Translations under genes and position numbers: made by a program
Shown here: positions 36,813 to 44,957 of the stretch, in pieces
How positions within the stretch are numbered: the first letter of the stretch is position 1
Layout of the letters: every line of letters begins with the position of its first letter
The notes under the pieces: generated by a model
Databases searched by the model: none
What the model was told of the DNA's origin: nothing
The model's input: only the letters and a program-made list of their open reading frames with translations
Source: Cellulomonas sp. SG140
GTDB taxonomy: Bacteria > Actinomycetota > Actinomycetes > Actinomycetales > Cellulomonadaceae
DNA length: 64,000 nt
Direction: 5' to 3'
Assembly (NCBI RefSeq): GCF_025770785.1
Contig: NZ_JANZLA010000004.1
Coordinates: 62,001-126,000 of the forward strand

Positions 36813-37376
36813 TCAGCGCTCGCGCCGGTGCGTGGTGAGCACGGTCTCGCCGAGCTGCTCCACCGAGCCGAGGGTGAGCTGGGCCGGGCGCCGATCCGGC
36901 TCGAACAGCCGTCGGCCCGTGCCGGCCAGCGTCGGGAAGGTGAGCAGCCGGTACTCGTCCACCAGGTCGTGCGCGACCAAGGTCCGCGCCACGTCGATGC
37001 TGCCGAGCACCAGCACGTCCGACCGGTCGCGCAGGCGAGGCACCTCCTCGACCAGGTCACCGGCGAGCAGGGTCGACCGGTCCCAACCGCTGAGGTCGGG
37101 CGTCCCACGGGACACCACCACCTTCTCGATCTTGTTCATCGCGAGCGAGAACGGGTCCGTCCGGGTCGGCCACAGCTGGCTGAACAGCTCCCACGTCCGC
37201 CGGCCCAGCAGCAGCGTGCCGGTCTCGAGCAGCGGCCCGAGGCGGAACACGTCACCCGCGATGGCCTCTGGTCCGAACCGGAACGCCCAGCCGCCGCCGG
37301 CGGTGCCGCCGGACCCGTCCGGGTCCTCCACCACGCCGTCCAGCGTGCTGAACTCGATGATGATCACCTGGTGCAT
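36813..37376 (-). CDS. RibD C-terminal/dihydrofolate reductase-like protein
   Basis: A 187-residue protein with the DHFR-like fold of the RibD C-terminal domain family: IIIEFSTLDGVVEDP at the N-terminus, LLLGRRTWELFSQLWP, and VLVLGSIDVARTLVAHDLVDEYRL (split). It binds NADPH in characterised relatives, but the natural substrate of this stand-alone group is unknown. GGGAGGGAAG lies upstream of the ATG. It is divergent from an ECF sigma gene; this pair is frequent in Actinobacteria, so the sigma factor may control it. Confidence 0.83.
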   Translation of the reverse strand: MHQVIIIEFSTLDGVVEDPDGSGGTAGGGWAFRFGPEAIAGDVFRLGPLLETGTLLLGRRTWELFSQLWPTRTDPFSLAMNKIEKVVVSRGTPDLSGWDRSTLLAGDLVEEVPRLRDRSDVLVLGSIDVARTLVAHDLVDEYRLLTFPTLAGTGRRLFEPDRRPAQLTLGSVEQLGETVLTTHRRER

Positions 37377-37525
37377 GTCGCTTCCCTCCCGGCCCCGGGG
37401 GCCGTGCTCTCGTCCTGACACCGGGTGATACCGGCGGGCCGGCGCAGACTCATCGGTGGGTGAGGGCACGCTCTGGTGCGGGGCGGCGGGCCGCGCTCGC
37501 GAGGCGGAGAACAAGGGGGTCGGGC

Positions 37526-38509
37526 GTGGCGGAGGTGACGACGGGCGAGGGCCTCGTCGCGGCGGTCGAGCCGTTGCGACGAGAGCTCGTGGTGCACTGC
37601 TACCGCCTGCTCGGCTCGGTGCACGAGGCGGAGGACGCCGTCCAGGAGACGATGCTGCGCGCCTGGCGCGCCGCCGAGCGGTACGACGCGGCGCGCGCCT
37701 CCGTGCGGACCTGGGTGTACTCCATCGCGACGAACGTCTGCCTCACGGCGCTCGACGGACGCGCACGCCGCCCGCTCCCCTCGGGTCTCGGTGCGCCGAG
37801 CGCCAATCCGGACGCCGTTCTCCGACCGGACCTCGACGTGCCGTGGCTGCAGCCGCTGCCGGACCGGTACGTGCGCACCGAGGCGCAGGACCCGGCGGAA
37901 CGGTCGGCGGCCCGCCGCAGCGTGCGGCTCGCCCTGGTCGCGGCACTGCAGCTGCTGCCGCCGCGGCAGCGTGCGGCGCTCGTGCTGCGGGACGTCCTCG
38001 CGTTCAGTGCTGCCGAGGTCGCGGCCCAGCTGGGCACGTCCACCGCCTCGGTGAACAGTGCGTTGCAGCGGGCGCGGGCCACGATCGCGACGGCCGCCCC
38101 CGAGGAGGACCAGCTCGGCGACCCGGACGACGGCTCCGTCCGTGACCTCGTCGAGCGGTACGTCGCGGCCTTCGAGGCGGCAGACGTCGACGGGCTGGTG
38201 CAGCTGCTCACCGCCGACGTGGTGCTCGAGATGCCGCCGGTGCCGCTGTGGTTCCTCGGCGCCGAGGACTACGGCAGCTTCATCGCGCACATGTTCGCGA
38301 GGCGCGGCACGGGGTGGCGGATGCTGCCGCTGCGGGCGAACGGTCAGCCGGCCGTGGCGGCCTACGCCCCGGACCCCGACGGCGGGCACCGGCTCCACAC
38401 GCTGCAGGTCCTCACCGTCGGGCCGCTGGGGATCGAGCGGAACGCGGTGTTCCAGGACGCGCAGGTGTTCGCGGCGTTCGAGCTCGCCCCCGAGCTGCCG
38501 ACGCGCTGA
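37526..38509 (+). CDS. ECF sigma factor with C-terminal SnoaL-like domain
   Basis: A 327-residue sigma-70 factor. Region 2 is LVVHCYRLLGSVHEAEDAVQ with TWVYSIATNVCLTAL; region 4 is LQLLPPRQRAALVLRDVLA with SAAEVAAQLGTSTASVNSAL. An NTF2/SnoaL-like domain (about residues 205-320, LVERYVAAFEAADVDGLVQL and WFLGAEDYGSFIAHM) replaces a separate anti-sigma factor, as in ECF41/ECF56 (SigG/SigJ-like) groups, where this domain controls activity. GTG 37526 has AAGGGGG upstream; an extra Arg-rich extension from 37460 is not needed. Confidence 0.85.
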   Translation: MAEVTTGEGLVAAVEPLRRELVVHCYRLLGSVHEAEDAVQETMLRAWRAAERYDAARASVRTWVYSIATNVCLTALDGRARRPLPSGLGAPSANPDAVLRPDLDVPWLQPLPDRYVRTEAQDPAERSAARRSVRLALVAALQLLPPRQRAALVLRDVLAFSAAEVAAQLGTSTASVNSALQRARATIATAAPEEDQLGDPDDGSVRDLVERYVAAFEAADVDGLVQLLTADVVLEMPPVPLWFLGAEDYGSFIAHMFARRGTGWRMLPLRANGQPAVAAYAPDPDGGHRLHTLQVLTVGPLGIERNAVFQDAQVFAAFELAPELPTR

Positions 38510-38524
38510 CCGGCAGCCCCGAGC

Positions 38525-39364
38525 TCAGAGCACGGCGAGGGTCACGACGGCCACCGCGGTGGTCGCGACGATCTCGCCGATGCCGATGGCCTTGGGGGTG
38601 GCCCGTGGCCAGCGCCGGGGCACGACCGCTGCCCGCGCGGCGAGCAGCACGCCGACCCCACCCAGGAGCGGGTGCACGACGAACCCGGCGGCCGCGATCG
38701 CCACGTGGTACCCGATCGACCAGGCCAGCACGTCGCGCCGACCGCGCTCGCGGATCATCGTCTTGACGTAGAGGACCGTTCCCCAGAAGTACGCGAGCAG
38801 GACGACGGCCGCGAGCACCACCGCCGACCGCGCGGCCTGCGCCGGCGCTCGCGACCCGAGGCCGGCCGCGACCAGGGTCATCAGGCACGCGGCCACCACC
38901 GTCACCGCGTCGTTGGACCACGACCGGTCGGCCCGGCGGACGGACGCCGTCAGGCTCACGCCGAGCAGCACCGCGTACACCGGCGCCCACACCAGCAGCC
39001 CCGGTGTCACGACGAGCAGGGCGCCGCCCACCAGCACCGCGGCGATGCCGTAGGCGCGCACCGGCGGGAGGTACCGAGCCTTGCGTCCGGATCGCAACCA
39101 CAAGCCCACGGCGTTGTACGCGAGATAGGCGACCAGCCAAGCGACCAGCAGCAGCGCGTGCCGCCACGTCACGCCGGACATCACCGCGCCCACCACGGGC
39201 GGCACCACGAGCATCGCCCACGCCCCGTGCTGCTGCGGCACCCATCCGGGCCCGCGCCGCCGCCGACCTGAGCTGGCGCCCGGCCCCCGCGACGCCGATC
39301 GCATCGGCGAGTGCGACGGCGACGGCGAGTGCGACGGCAGCGGTGACGACGTCGGCGAGCTCAC
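38525..39364 (-). CDS. YwiC-like membrane protein
   Basis: A polytopic membrane protein with eight or so hydrophobic segments after the hallmark WVPQQHGAWAMLVVPPVVG of the YwiC-like family. Relatives are inner-membrane proteins of unknown function, sometimes near nitrate metabolism genes. The start is uncertain: GTG 39364 is given, ATG 39304 would remove a Ser/Pro-rich stretch (SPLPSHSPSPSHSP), and the frame stays open to 39496 through a 30-bp repeat. No ribosome site is convincing. Confidence 0.7.
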   Translation of the reverse strand: MSSPTSSPLPSHSPSPSHSPMRSASRGPGASSGRRRRGPGWVPQQHGAWAMLVVPPVVGAVMSGVTWRHALLLVAWLVAYLAYNAVGLWLRSGRKARYLPPVRAYGIAAVLVGGALLVVTPGLLVWAPVYAVLLGVSLTASVRRADRSWSNDAVTVVAACLMTLVAAGLGSRAPAQAARSAVVLAAVVLLAYFWGTVLYVKTMIRERGRRDVLAWSIGYHVAIAAAGFVVHPLLGGVGVLLAARAAVVPRRWPRATPKAIGIGEIVATTAVAVVTLAVL

Positions 39365-39396
39365 AGATGCCAGCGTGCCAGCCCGCGACGAGAGGT

Positions 39397-39486
39397 CGAG
39401 CCGGACCTTCGGGCCCCGCGCTGCGCCGAGCCGGACCCTGGGACCTCCTGCTCCGCCGAGCCGGACCTGACAGCACCTACCCGCAC
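39397..39486. repeat. Three imperfect 30-bp repeats (CGAGCCGGACC units)
   Basis: The 11-mer CGAGCCGGACC recurs at exactly 30-bp spacing (39397, 39427, 39457), with looser similarity in between. On the minus strand the units read in frame with the YwiC-like gene as VRLGxAxGPx decapeptides, so they may be part of a longer N-terminus or an intergenic minisatellite. The remaining gap to 39541 holds no recognisable gene. Confidence 0.6.
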
Positions 39487-39541
39487 GCGCCCGCACGTGC
39501 CCACGCCGGCGCGCACCCGCCCCCCACCGGGCGGGTCGAGG

Positions 39542-41074
39542 TCAGGGTGTCTGTGGTGCGTGGCGGTCGAGGAACTCGTACACCTCGGTGGTGTCCACGC
39601 CGGGGAACACCCCCACGGGCAGCGCGGCGAGCAGCGACGCGTGCGGCCGGGCGGACGGCCACGAGCGGTCCGCCCAGCGGTCGGCCAGCGGCTCCGGCGG
39701 CTGCCGGCAGCACGTCGGGTCCGGGCAGCGGGAGGCGGTGCGCTCCGTCGTCTCGCGGCCGCGGAACCAGCGCACGTGCCCGAACGGCGTCCCGACGCTC
39801 ACGGAGAACGCGCCCTGCGACGAGGGCTGCACGCGCGACGTGCACCAGAACGTGCCGGACGTCGTGTCCGTGTACTGGTAGTACGGGCTGAACCGGTCCG
39901 CCAGACCGAACACGACGCGCGCCGTCCACTGCCGGCACACCGGCTGCCCCTCGATGGCGCCCAACGGGTCGGACGGGAACACCACACCGTCGTTCTCGTA
40001 GGCCTTGTGCAGCGTGCCGCCTTCGTGGACCTTCATGAAGTGCACGGGGATGCCGAGGTGCCGGGTCGCCAGGTTGGTGAACCGGTGCGCCGCGGTCTCG
40101 TACGGCACGGCGAACCGGTCGCGCAGGTCCTCCACCGACAGCTGCCGCTCGGCCTTGGCCTCCTGCAGGAACGGCACGGCGCTGTCCTCCGGCAGCAGCA
40201 GCGCCGCGGCCAGGTAGTTCGCCTGCACCCGCTGCCGCAGGAAGTCGGCGTAGTCGCGCGGCTCGCCGTGACCCAGCACGTGCGAGGCGAGCGCCTGCAG
40301 CAGCGGTGAGCGCGAGTCCGACGAGCCGGGGTTGCCCGCGGGCAGGTAGATGCGGTGGTTCGCCAGGTCGGTGACGCTGCGGGTGGAGTGCGGCAGGTCG
40401 CTGACGTAGTGCAGCGTGAACCCGAGGTGGGCGGCGATGTCGGCCGTCGCCCGCTGGCCGAGGGGTCCGCCGGCGTGGTCGATGCCGTGCAGCAGCGTCC
40501 GGGCGTGCTCCTCGAGCTCGGGGAAGTAGTTGTCCTGGGACCGCATCTGCGCGCGCAGCTCGGCATTGGCCCGCCGTGCCTCCTCGGGGGTCGCCGCGTG
40601 CTCGGTCAGCAGCCGTTGCACCGTGCCGACCAGGGACACCAGCGCCTCGAGGGCGTCCCCCGGCAGCGACTTGCCCACCTTCACCTGCCCCATGCCGAGG
40701 GAGGTGAACAGGGGCCCGCGCTGCGCGCGCTCGAGCTCGATCTCCAGGGCGGCCCGGCGTGACGGCGGGTCGGTGCGCAGCAGGTCGGTCAGCGGGACGC
40801 CGAGCGCGTCGGCCACCTGGGTCAGCAGCGACAGCTTCGGCTCGCGGTGGCCGTTCTCCAGCATCGACACCTGGGATGCCGCCCGGCCGATGGCGGCGCC
40901 GAGGTCGTCCAGCGTCATGCCGCGGAGCGTGCGCAGGTGCCGGATGCGGCGGCCGAGCACCAGGGTGTCGAGGCCGCCGGCGTGGTGCGTCGCGGTGGGC
41001 GCGGCGGGGGGCGCGACGGTGGCGCCCTTCGTGGTGGAGGGGGTGCGGGGCGGTGTCGTCGTCGTCGACGTCAT
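39542..41074 (-). CDS. ramB: RamB/ScfR-type regulator of the glyoxylate shunt
   Basis: A 510-residue regulator: N-terminal XRE HTH (about residues 38-95; RRIRHLRTLRGMTLDDLG, SQVSMLENGHREP), a helical middle, an IrrE/ImmA-like domain (YLPAGN...LASHVLGHGEPRDYADF, with the HxxxH-like pair partly kept), and a C-terminal DUF2083 domain with a Cys cluster (SRCPDPTCCRQ). This is the architecture of RamB, which controls aceA and aceB in Corynebacterium and Mycobacterium. It is divergent from aceA, as in mycobacteria, so the role is well supported. The first 35 residues are Thr/Ala-rich and disordered. Confidence 0.85.
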   Translation of the reverse strand: MTSTTTTPPRTPSTTKGATVAPPAAPTATHHAGGLDTLVLGRRIRHLRTLRGMTLDDLGAAIGRAASQVSMLENGHREPKLSLLTQVADALGVPLTDLLRTDPPSRRAALEIELERAQRGPLFTSLGMGQVKVGKSLPGDALEALVSLVGTVQRLLTEHAATPEEARRANAELRAQMRSQDNYFPELEEHARTLLHGIDHAGGPLGQRATADIAAHLGFTLHYVSDLPHSTRSVTDLANHRIYLPAGNPGSSDSRSPLLQALASHVLGHGEPRDYADFLRQRVQANYLAAALLLPEDSAVPFLQEAKAERQLSVEDLRDRFAVPYETAAHRFTNLATRHLGIPVHFMKVHEGGTLHKAYENDGVVFPSDPLGAIEGQPVCRQWTARVVFGLADRFSPYYQYTDTTSGTFWCTSRVQPSSQGAFSVSVGTPFGHVRWFRGRETTERTASRCPDPTCCRQPPEPLADRWADRSWPSARPHASLLAALPVGVFPGVDTTEVYEFLDRHAPQTP

Positions 41075-41228
41075 GCCGTCCACCGTCGCACCCGGGATGT
41101 TGTTCTGTCGAGGAGAAGGAGTGTAGATCTTCTGCCCTCCTGAGGGGTTCCCGCTGGGCTCCCCGGCCGCAACCTGGGTCTCACGGCGACGAGGCCGAGA
41201 AGAACCCGGAACACTCACGGAGGCGATG
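41075..41228. promoter_or_regulatory. ramB-aceA divergent control region
   Basis: The 154-bp gap has a lower-GC core around 41098-41132 with an imperfect inverted repeat AGAAGgagtgtagatCTTCT. The classical corynebacterial RamB box is not obvious, so the operator here remains unassigned. GGAGG lies before the aceA ATG. Confidence 0.4.
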
Positions 41229-42548
41229 ATGAGCACGCAGAGCGGCGAGCACACCGGCCGGCGCAGCGGCGGCCACTCCCAGACGGCGGCCGAGCTGGCG
41301 ACCGAGTGGGAGCTGGACCCCCGGTGGGCCGGCATCGTCCGCACCCACACGGCCGAGGACGTCGTCGCCCTGCGCGGATCGGTCCACGAGGAGCACACGC
41401 TCGCCCGCCGCGGTGCCGAGCGGCTGTGGGAGCTGCTGCACGAGCGGACCCTCGTCCCCGCGCTCGGCGCGCTCACCGGCAACCAGGCCGTGCAGCAGGT
41501 GAAGGCCGGGCTCGAGGCGATCTACCTCTCCGGCTGGCAGGTGGCGGCCGACGCCAACAACGCGGGCCAGACGTACCCGGACCAGTCCCTGTACCCGGTC
41601 AGCTCCGTGCCGGCCGTCGTGCGCCGCATCAACAACGCGCTGCTGCGCGCGGACCAGATCGACGTCGCCGAGAACGGCCGCCCGACCCGCGACTGGCTCG
41701 CGCCGATCGTCGCCGACGCCGAGGCGGGGTTCGGCGGGCCGCTGAACGCCTACGAGCTGATGCTGGCGATGATCGCGTCCGGCGCCGCGGGCGTGCACTG
41801 GGAGGACCAGCTCTCCTCGGAGAAGAAGTGCGGCCACCTGGGCGGGAAGGTGCTGGTGCCGACGTCGCAGCACGTCCGGACGCTGTCCGCCGCGCGGCTC
41901 GCCGCCGACGTGGCGGGGGTGCCGACCATCGTCGTCGCCCGCACCGACGCCCTGGGCGCGGACCTGCTCACGTCCGACGTCGACGAGCGCGACCAGCCGT
42001 TCCTCACCGGCGAGCGGACCGCCGAGGGGTTCTACCGGGTGCGGTCCGGCCTCGACCCCGTCGTCGCCCGCGCCTGCGCGTACGCGCCGCACGCGGACCT
42101 GCTGTGGGTGGAGACGTCGACGCCCGACGTCGGCCTCGCGATCGAGTTCGCCGAGCGCGTGCACGAGCAGTTCCCCGGCAAGCTGCTGGCCTACAACTGC
42201 TCGCCGTCGTTCAACTGGCGGGCGCACCTGGACGACGAGCAGATCGCGCGGTTCCAGACGGAGCTGGCGGCCCACGGGTACGTGTTCCAGTTCATCACCC
42301 TCGCCGGGTTCCACGCCCTGAACCACTCGATGTTCACGCTGGCGCACGACTACGCCCGCACCGGCATGAGCGCCTACGTCCGCCTGCAGCAGGCCGAGAT
42401 CGCCGCCGAGGCCGACGGGTACACCGCCACCCGCCACCAGCGGGAGGTCGGCACCGGCTACTTCGACCTCGTCGCATCCGCCCTCAACCCGACCAGCGCC
42501 ACCCTCGCGCTCGCCGGGTCCACCGAGACCGCCCAGTTCACGCACTGA
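41229..42548 (+). CDS. aceA: Isocitrate lyase
   Basis: A 439-residue enzyme of the prokaryotic isocitrate lyase type. The catalytic signature is KKCGHLGGK with Cys201 as general base; ADAEAGFGG and [14 protein letters not shown] ([13 protein letters not shown]) segments bind metal and substrate. It splits isocitrate into glyoxylate and succinate in the glyoxylate shunt, needed for growth on acetate or fatty acids. The second of two tandem ATG codons is preferred because GGAGG then has normal spacing. ramB is divergent and the malate synthase gene follows after 83 bases. Confidence 0.96.
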   Translation: MSTQSGEHTGRRSGGHSQTAAELATEWELDPRWAGIVRTHTAEDVVALRGSVHEEHTLARRGAERLWELLHERTLVPALGALTGNQAVQQVKAGLEAIYLSGWQVAADANNAGQTYPDQSLYPVSSVPAVVRRINNALLRADQIDVAENGRPTRDWLAPIVADAEAGFGGPLNAYELMLAMIASGAAGVHWEDQLSSEKKCGHLGGKVLVPTSQHVRTLSAARLAADVAGVPTIVVARTDALGADLLTSDVDERDQPFLTGERTAEGFYRVRSGLDPVVARACAYAPHADLLWVETSTPDVGLAIEFAERVHEQFPGKLLAYNCSPSFNWRAHLDDEQIARFQTELAAHGYVFQFITLAGFHALNHSMFTLAHDYARTGMSAYVRLQQAEIAAEADGYTATRHQREVGTGYFDLVASALNPTSATLALAGSTETAQFTH

Positions 42549-42631
42549 CCCGGTCCACGCGGCTGCCCGCAGCCCTCGTCGTACCCCGACGAACCGACGT
42601 CCCCCTTCCCTTCCCCTCGTAGGAGACCGCC

Positions 42632-44341
42632 GTGTCCACCACCACCGTGTTCCGTCCGCCCAGCTCGCCCAGCGAGAACCCGCCGTCGCCCGGCCTGCCC
42701 GCCGCCCCGGCGACCCTGACCGTCACCGGCCCGGACCTACCCGACCGCGACCGCGTGCTCACCGACGAGGCGCTGGACTTCCTCACCGACCTGCACGTGC
42801 ACTTCGCCGCCACTCGGCACGACCTGCTCGAGGCCCGTCGGCACCGCCGGCACCGGATCGGGGACGGCGCCGACCCGTCGTTCCTGCCGTCCACCGCCCA
42901 CATCCGGTCGGACCGTTCGTGGCGGGTCGCGGGCCCCGGCCCCGGCCTGGAGGACCGCCGGGTGGAGATCACCGGCCCCACCGACCGGAAGATGACGGTC
43001 AACGCCCTGAACTCCGGGGCGAAGGTGTGGCTGGCCGACCACGAGGACGCCATGAGCCCCACCTGGGCGAACGTGATCGGCGGCCAGGCGAACCTGTACG
43101 ACGCGATCCGGGGTTCCATCGACTTCGTCAGCCCGGAGGGCAAGGAGTACCGGGTCGGTGAGCAGACGCCGACCATCGTCTTCCGGCCGCGCGGGTGGCA
43201 CCTGACCGAGCAGCACCTGCGGTTCACCGACCGGGCGGGGCAGGAGTGCGCCGCGTCGGCCAGCCTGGTCGACGCCGGGCTCTACCTGTTCCACAACGCG
43301 CAGGCGCTGATCGACGCGGGCCGCGGTCCGTACCTGTACCTGCCGAAGATGGAGAGCCACCTCGAGGCGCGGCTGTGGGACGAGGTGTTCCGGTTCACCG
43401 AGAGCTACCTGGGCCTGCGGGTCGGAACCATCCGCGCGACGGTGCTGATCGAGACGATCACCGCGGCGTTCGAGATGGAGGAGATCCTGTTCGAGCTGCG
43501 CGCCCACTGCGCCGGGCTGAACGCCGGTCGGTGGGACTACATCTTCTCGATCATCAAGACCTTCCGGGACCGGGGGAAGCGGTTCACGCTGCCGGACCGT
43601 GGGCGGGTCACCATGACGGTCCCGTTCATGGCCGCGTACACCGACCTGCTGGTGGCCACCTGCCATCGGCGCGGCGCCCAGGCGATCGGCGGGATGAGCG
43701 CGTTCATCCCCAACCGCCGTCGGCCGGAGGTCACCGAACGGGCGCTGGCGCAGGTGCGCGCCGACAAGGTGCGCGAGGCGGCGCAGGGGTTCGACGGCAC
43801 CTGGGTGGCGCACCCCGACCTGGTGCCGGTGGCGATGGCGGTGTTCGACCAGGCGTTCGGCGGTCCGGCCGGGACGCCAGGGGCTCGGCACGACCAGCGG
43901 CACGTCATGCGGGGGGATGTCGCCGTGGCCGCGGCGCACCTGCTCGACATCCCGTCGGCCGGGGGCTTGGAACCCGGTGCCGTGACGGATGCAGGTCTGC
44001 GGGCGAACGTGTCCGTCGGGCTGCGGTACCTCGAGTCGTGGCTGCGGGGCGTCGGCGCGGCGGCGATCGACGACCTGATGGAGGACGCGGCCACCGCCGA
44101 GATCTCCCGGTCGCAGGTGTGGCAGTGGATCCACCGGGGGGTGGTGACGGCGGAGGGGTCGACGGTGACGCGGGAGCTGGTCGCCGGGGTGCTGTCGTCC
44201 GTGCTCGGATCGGTGGACCGGTGGGACGGCGACCGGTTCGACGACGCCGTGGCCCTGTTCGCGGAGGTCGCGCTCGCCGAGGAGTTCCCGTCGTTCCTCA
44301 CCGTGCCGGCGTACACGCAGTTCCTCGTCGAGCGGGAGTGA
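42632..44341 (+). CDS. aceB: Malate synthase A
   Basis: A 569-residue malate synthase of the A type (without the extra domain of G-type enzymes). Typical segments are NSGAKVWLADHEDAMSPTW, PKMESHLEARLWDEVF, ATVLIETITAAFEMEEI and GRWDYIFSIIKTF. It condenses glyoxylate with acetyl-CoA to malate, the second step of the shunt, and follows aceA in the same direction. GGAG precedes the GTG start. The N-terminal 30 residues are Pro-rich and variable. A strong hairpin lies 24 bases after the stop. Confidence 0.95.
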   Translation: MSTTTVFRPPSSPSENPPSPGLPAAPATLTVTGPDLPDRDRVLTDEALDFLTDLHVHFAATRHDLLEARRHRRHRIGDGADPSFLPSTAHIRSDRSWRVAGPGPGLEDRRVEITGPTDRKMTVNALNSGAKVWLADHEDAMSPTWANVIGGQANLYDAIRGSIDFVSPEGKEYRVGEQTPTIVFRPRGWHLTEQHLRFTDRAGQECAASASLVDAGLYLFHNAQALIDAGRGPYLYLPKMESHLEARLWDEVFRFTESYLGLRVGTIRATVLIETITAAFEMEEILFELRAHCAGLNAGRWDYIFSIIKTFRDRGKRFTLPDRGRVTMTVPFMAAYTDLLVATCHRRGAQAIGGMSAFIPNRRRPEVTERALAQVRADKVREAAQGFDGTWVAHPDLVPVAMAVFDQAFGGPAGTPGARHDQRHVMRGDVAVAAAHLLDIPSAGGLEPGAVTDAGLRANVSVGLRYLESWLRGVGAAAIDDLMEDAATAEISRSQVWQWIHRGVVTAEGSTVTRELVAGVLSSVLGSVDRWDGDRFDDAVALFAEVALAEEFPSFLTVPAYTQFLVERE

Positions 44342-44364
44342 GGGGGCGGCTCGGGACGTGGGCT

Positions 44365-44402
44365 CCGGCCGGGACGGGTCAGCGTGGACCCGGCCCGGCC
44401 GG
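44365..44402 (+). terminator. Terminator after aceB
   Basis: A 16-bp stem with one mismatch, CCGGCCGGGaCGGGTC and GACCCGGCCCGGCCGG, with the six-base loop AGCGTG. It separates the glyoxylate operon from the next transcription unit. Confidence 0.85.
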
Positions 44403-44454
44403 GGTCGCGGGGCGGGGTGCTCGTCGGCGGGCTGTTCGTCGGAGGCGAAATCTG

Positions 44455-44483
44455 TTGGCGGTCCCAGCACCGCGACGTACCTT
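44455..44483 (+). promoter_or_regulatory. Candidate sigma-70 promoter for leader ORF/RNA
   Basis: TTGGCG (44455-44460), a 17-base spacer, and TACCTT (44478-44483). It lies in a locally less GC-rich stretch after the aceB terminator and about 18 bases upstream of a very strong Shine-Dalgarno. Transcription would start near 44490. Confidence 0.6.
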
Positions 44484-44485
44484 CG

Positions 44486-44709
44486 TCGGACACGGGAAGG
44501 AGGTGGTCCGAGACATGAAGTCTTTCCGGACGAGTGAGGTGGCTGTCCGCTAGCCGCCCGACGCATCGGACGGACTGTCGAGTCCGCCGCTGCCCCGTCG
44601 GGTCGACCGGCTGGGACGGCAGCGAATACCGGCAGTCACCGCAGCCCGTGGGAGCCGCGACCTCGTCCCTCGCGGCAGGGCCTCGAAAGAGGTACCGGCC
44701 CACGGGCTG
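44486..44709 (+). ncRNA. Candidate attenuator-like leader and three-way-junction RNA
   Basis: No known RNA family is recognised. Complementary pentamers alternate along the sequence: CGGAC (44487), GTCCG (44506), CGGAC (44527), GTCCG (44545), CGGAC (44567 and 44571), GTCCG (44582). They allow mutually exclusive hairpins, as in attenuators. One puts the Shine-Dalgarno in a loop (44486-44511), another puts the ATG in the apical loop (44506-44531), and the last is CGGACT-gtcg-AGTCCG (44571-44586). Downstream are a bulged 10-bp hairpin (44588-44624) and an 11-bp stem (44642-44652 with 44699-44709). That stem encloses a 7-bp hairpin (44654-44676) and a CCTC-GAAA-GAGG tetraloop hairpin (44680-44693), making a three-way junction. 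Function is unknown. Confidence 0.6.
44515..44553 (+). CDS. 12-residue leader-peptide ORF (MKSFRTSEVAVR)
   Basis: A 13-codon ORF from ATG to TAG. AAGGAGGTGGT, eleven bases fully complementary to the 3' end of 16S rRNA, lies just upstream (44498-44508), far stronger than for any other gene in the window, although the spacing to the ATG is slightly long. The peptide has no run of one amino acid, so simple amino-acid attenuation is not suggested. Codon use is unlike the neighbours (AAG TCT TTC, AGT), and the ORF is woven through alternating complementary segments. It is probably a regulatory leader peptide; translation is inferred. Confidence 0.55.
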   Translation: MKSFRTSEVAVR

Positions 44710-44936
44710 TTCCCTGCCCGGAGGCGGGTCGCGTGCGGCGGCGGTGGGCCGCGGTGGGCTGCGCGTCGAGGCGTCCCGCCAGGGGCCCGGCGGCAGCGGG
44801 CTTCGCGTTGCATGCCGATGCGGCGGCCCGAGGAGCCAGGCGCCTGGGGCTCGCGGGCCACCCGCGCAGCGAACGACCTGGTCAGCGGCGGCGCCCCGCT
44901 TGTGGAGGAACGCCGCCCGATGTCGGTGGCCTTGAG
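44710..44936 (+). other. GC-rich region between structured RNA and DUF222 gene
   Basis: No gene is convincing here. Several open frames exist on both strands but none has a ribosome site or a recognisable protein. A 7-bp hairpin GGCGGCG...CGCCGCC (about 44886-44917) lies shortly upstream of the next gene and may end the upstream transcript. Confidence 0.5.
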
Positions 44937-44957
44937 TAGAGTCGAACACATGTTCGA
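44937..44957 (+). promoter_or_regulatory. SOS (LexA) box overlapping leaderless promoter and start codon
   Basis: TCGAAC-acat-GTTCGA (44942-44957) is a perfect match to the actinobacterial/Gram-positive LexA consensus CGAAC-N4-GTTCG. A TAGAGT -10 box (44937-44942) runs into it, and the ATG (44950) lies inside its right half. The gene is thus probably transcribed without a leader and directly blocked by LexA. Confidence 0.85.

Noticed and set aside
42737..44566. 609-codon minus-strand frame opposite aceB
   Set aside because: aceB is a certain gene; the opposite frame is rich in Arg, Val and His with no domain.
44515..44709. tmRNA, RNase P RNA, cobalamin or TPP riboswitch
   Set aside because: None of the fixed core sequences of these RNAs is present (no alanine-rich tag, no GAGGAAAGTC core, no B12 box, no CTGAGA), so the element is left unnamed.
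44534..44951. 133-codon frames on both strands in the gap after aceB
   Set aside because: Neither has a ribosome site or recognisable composition; the DNA is better explained by stem-forming RNA.
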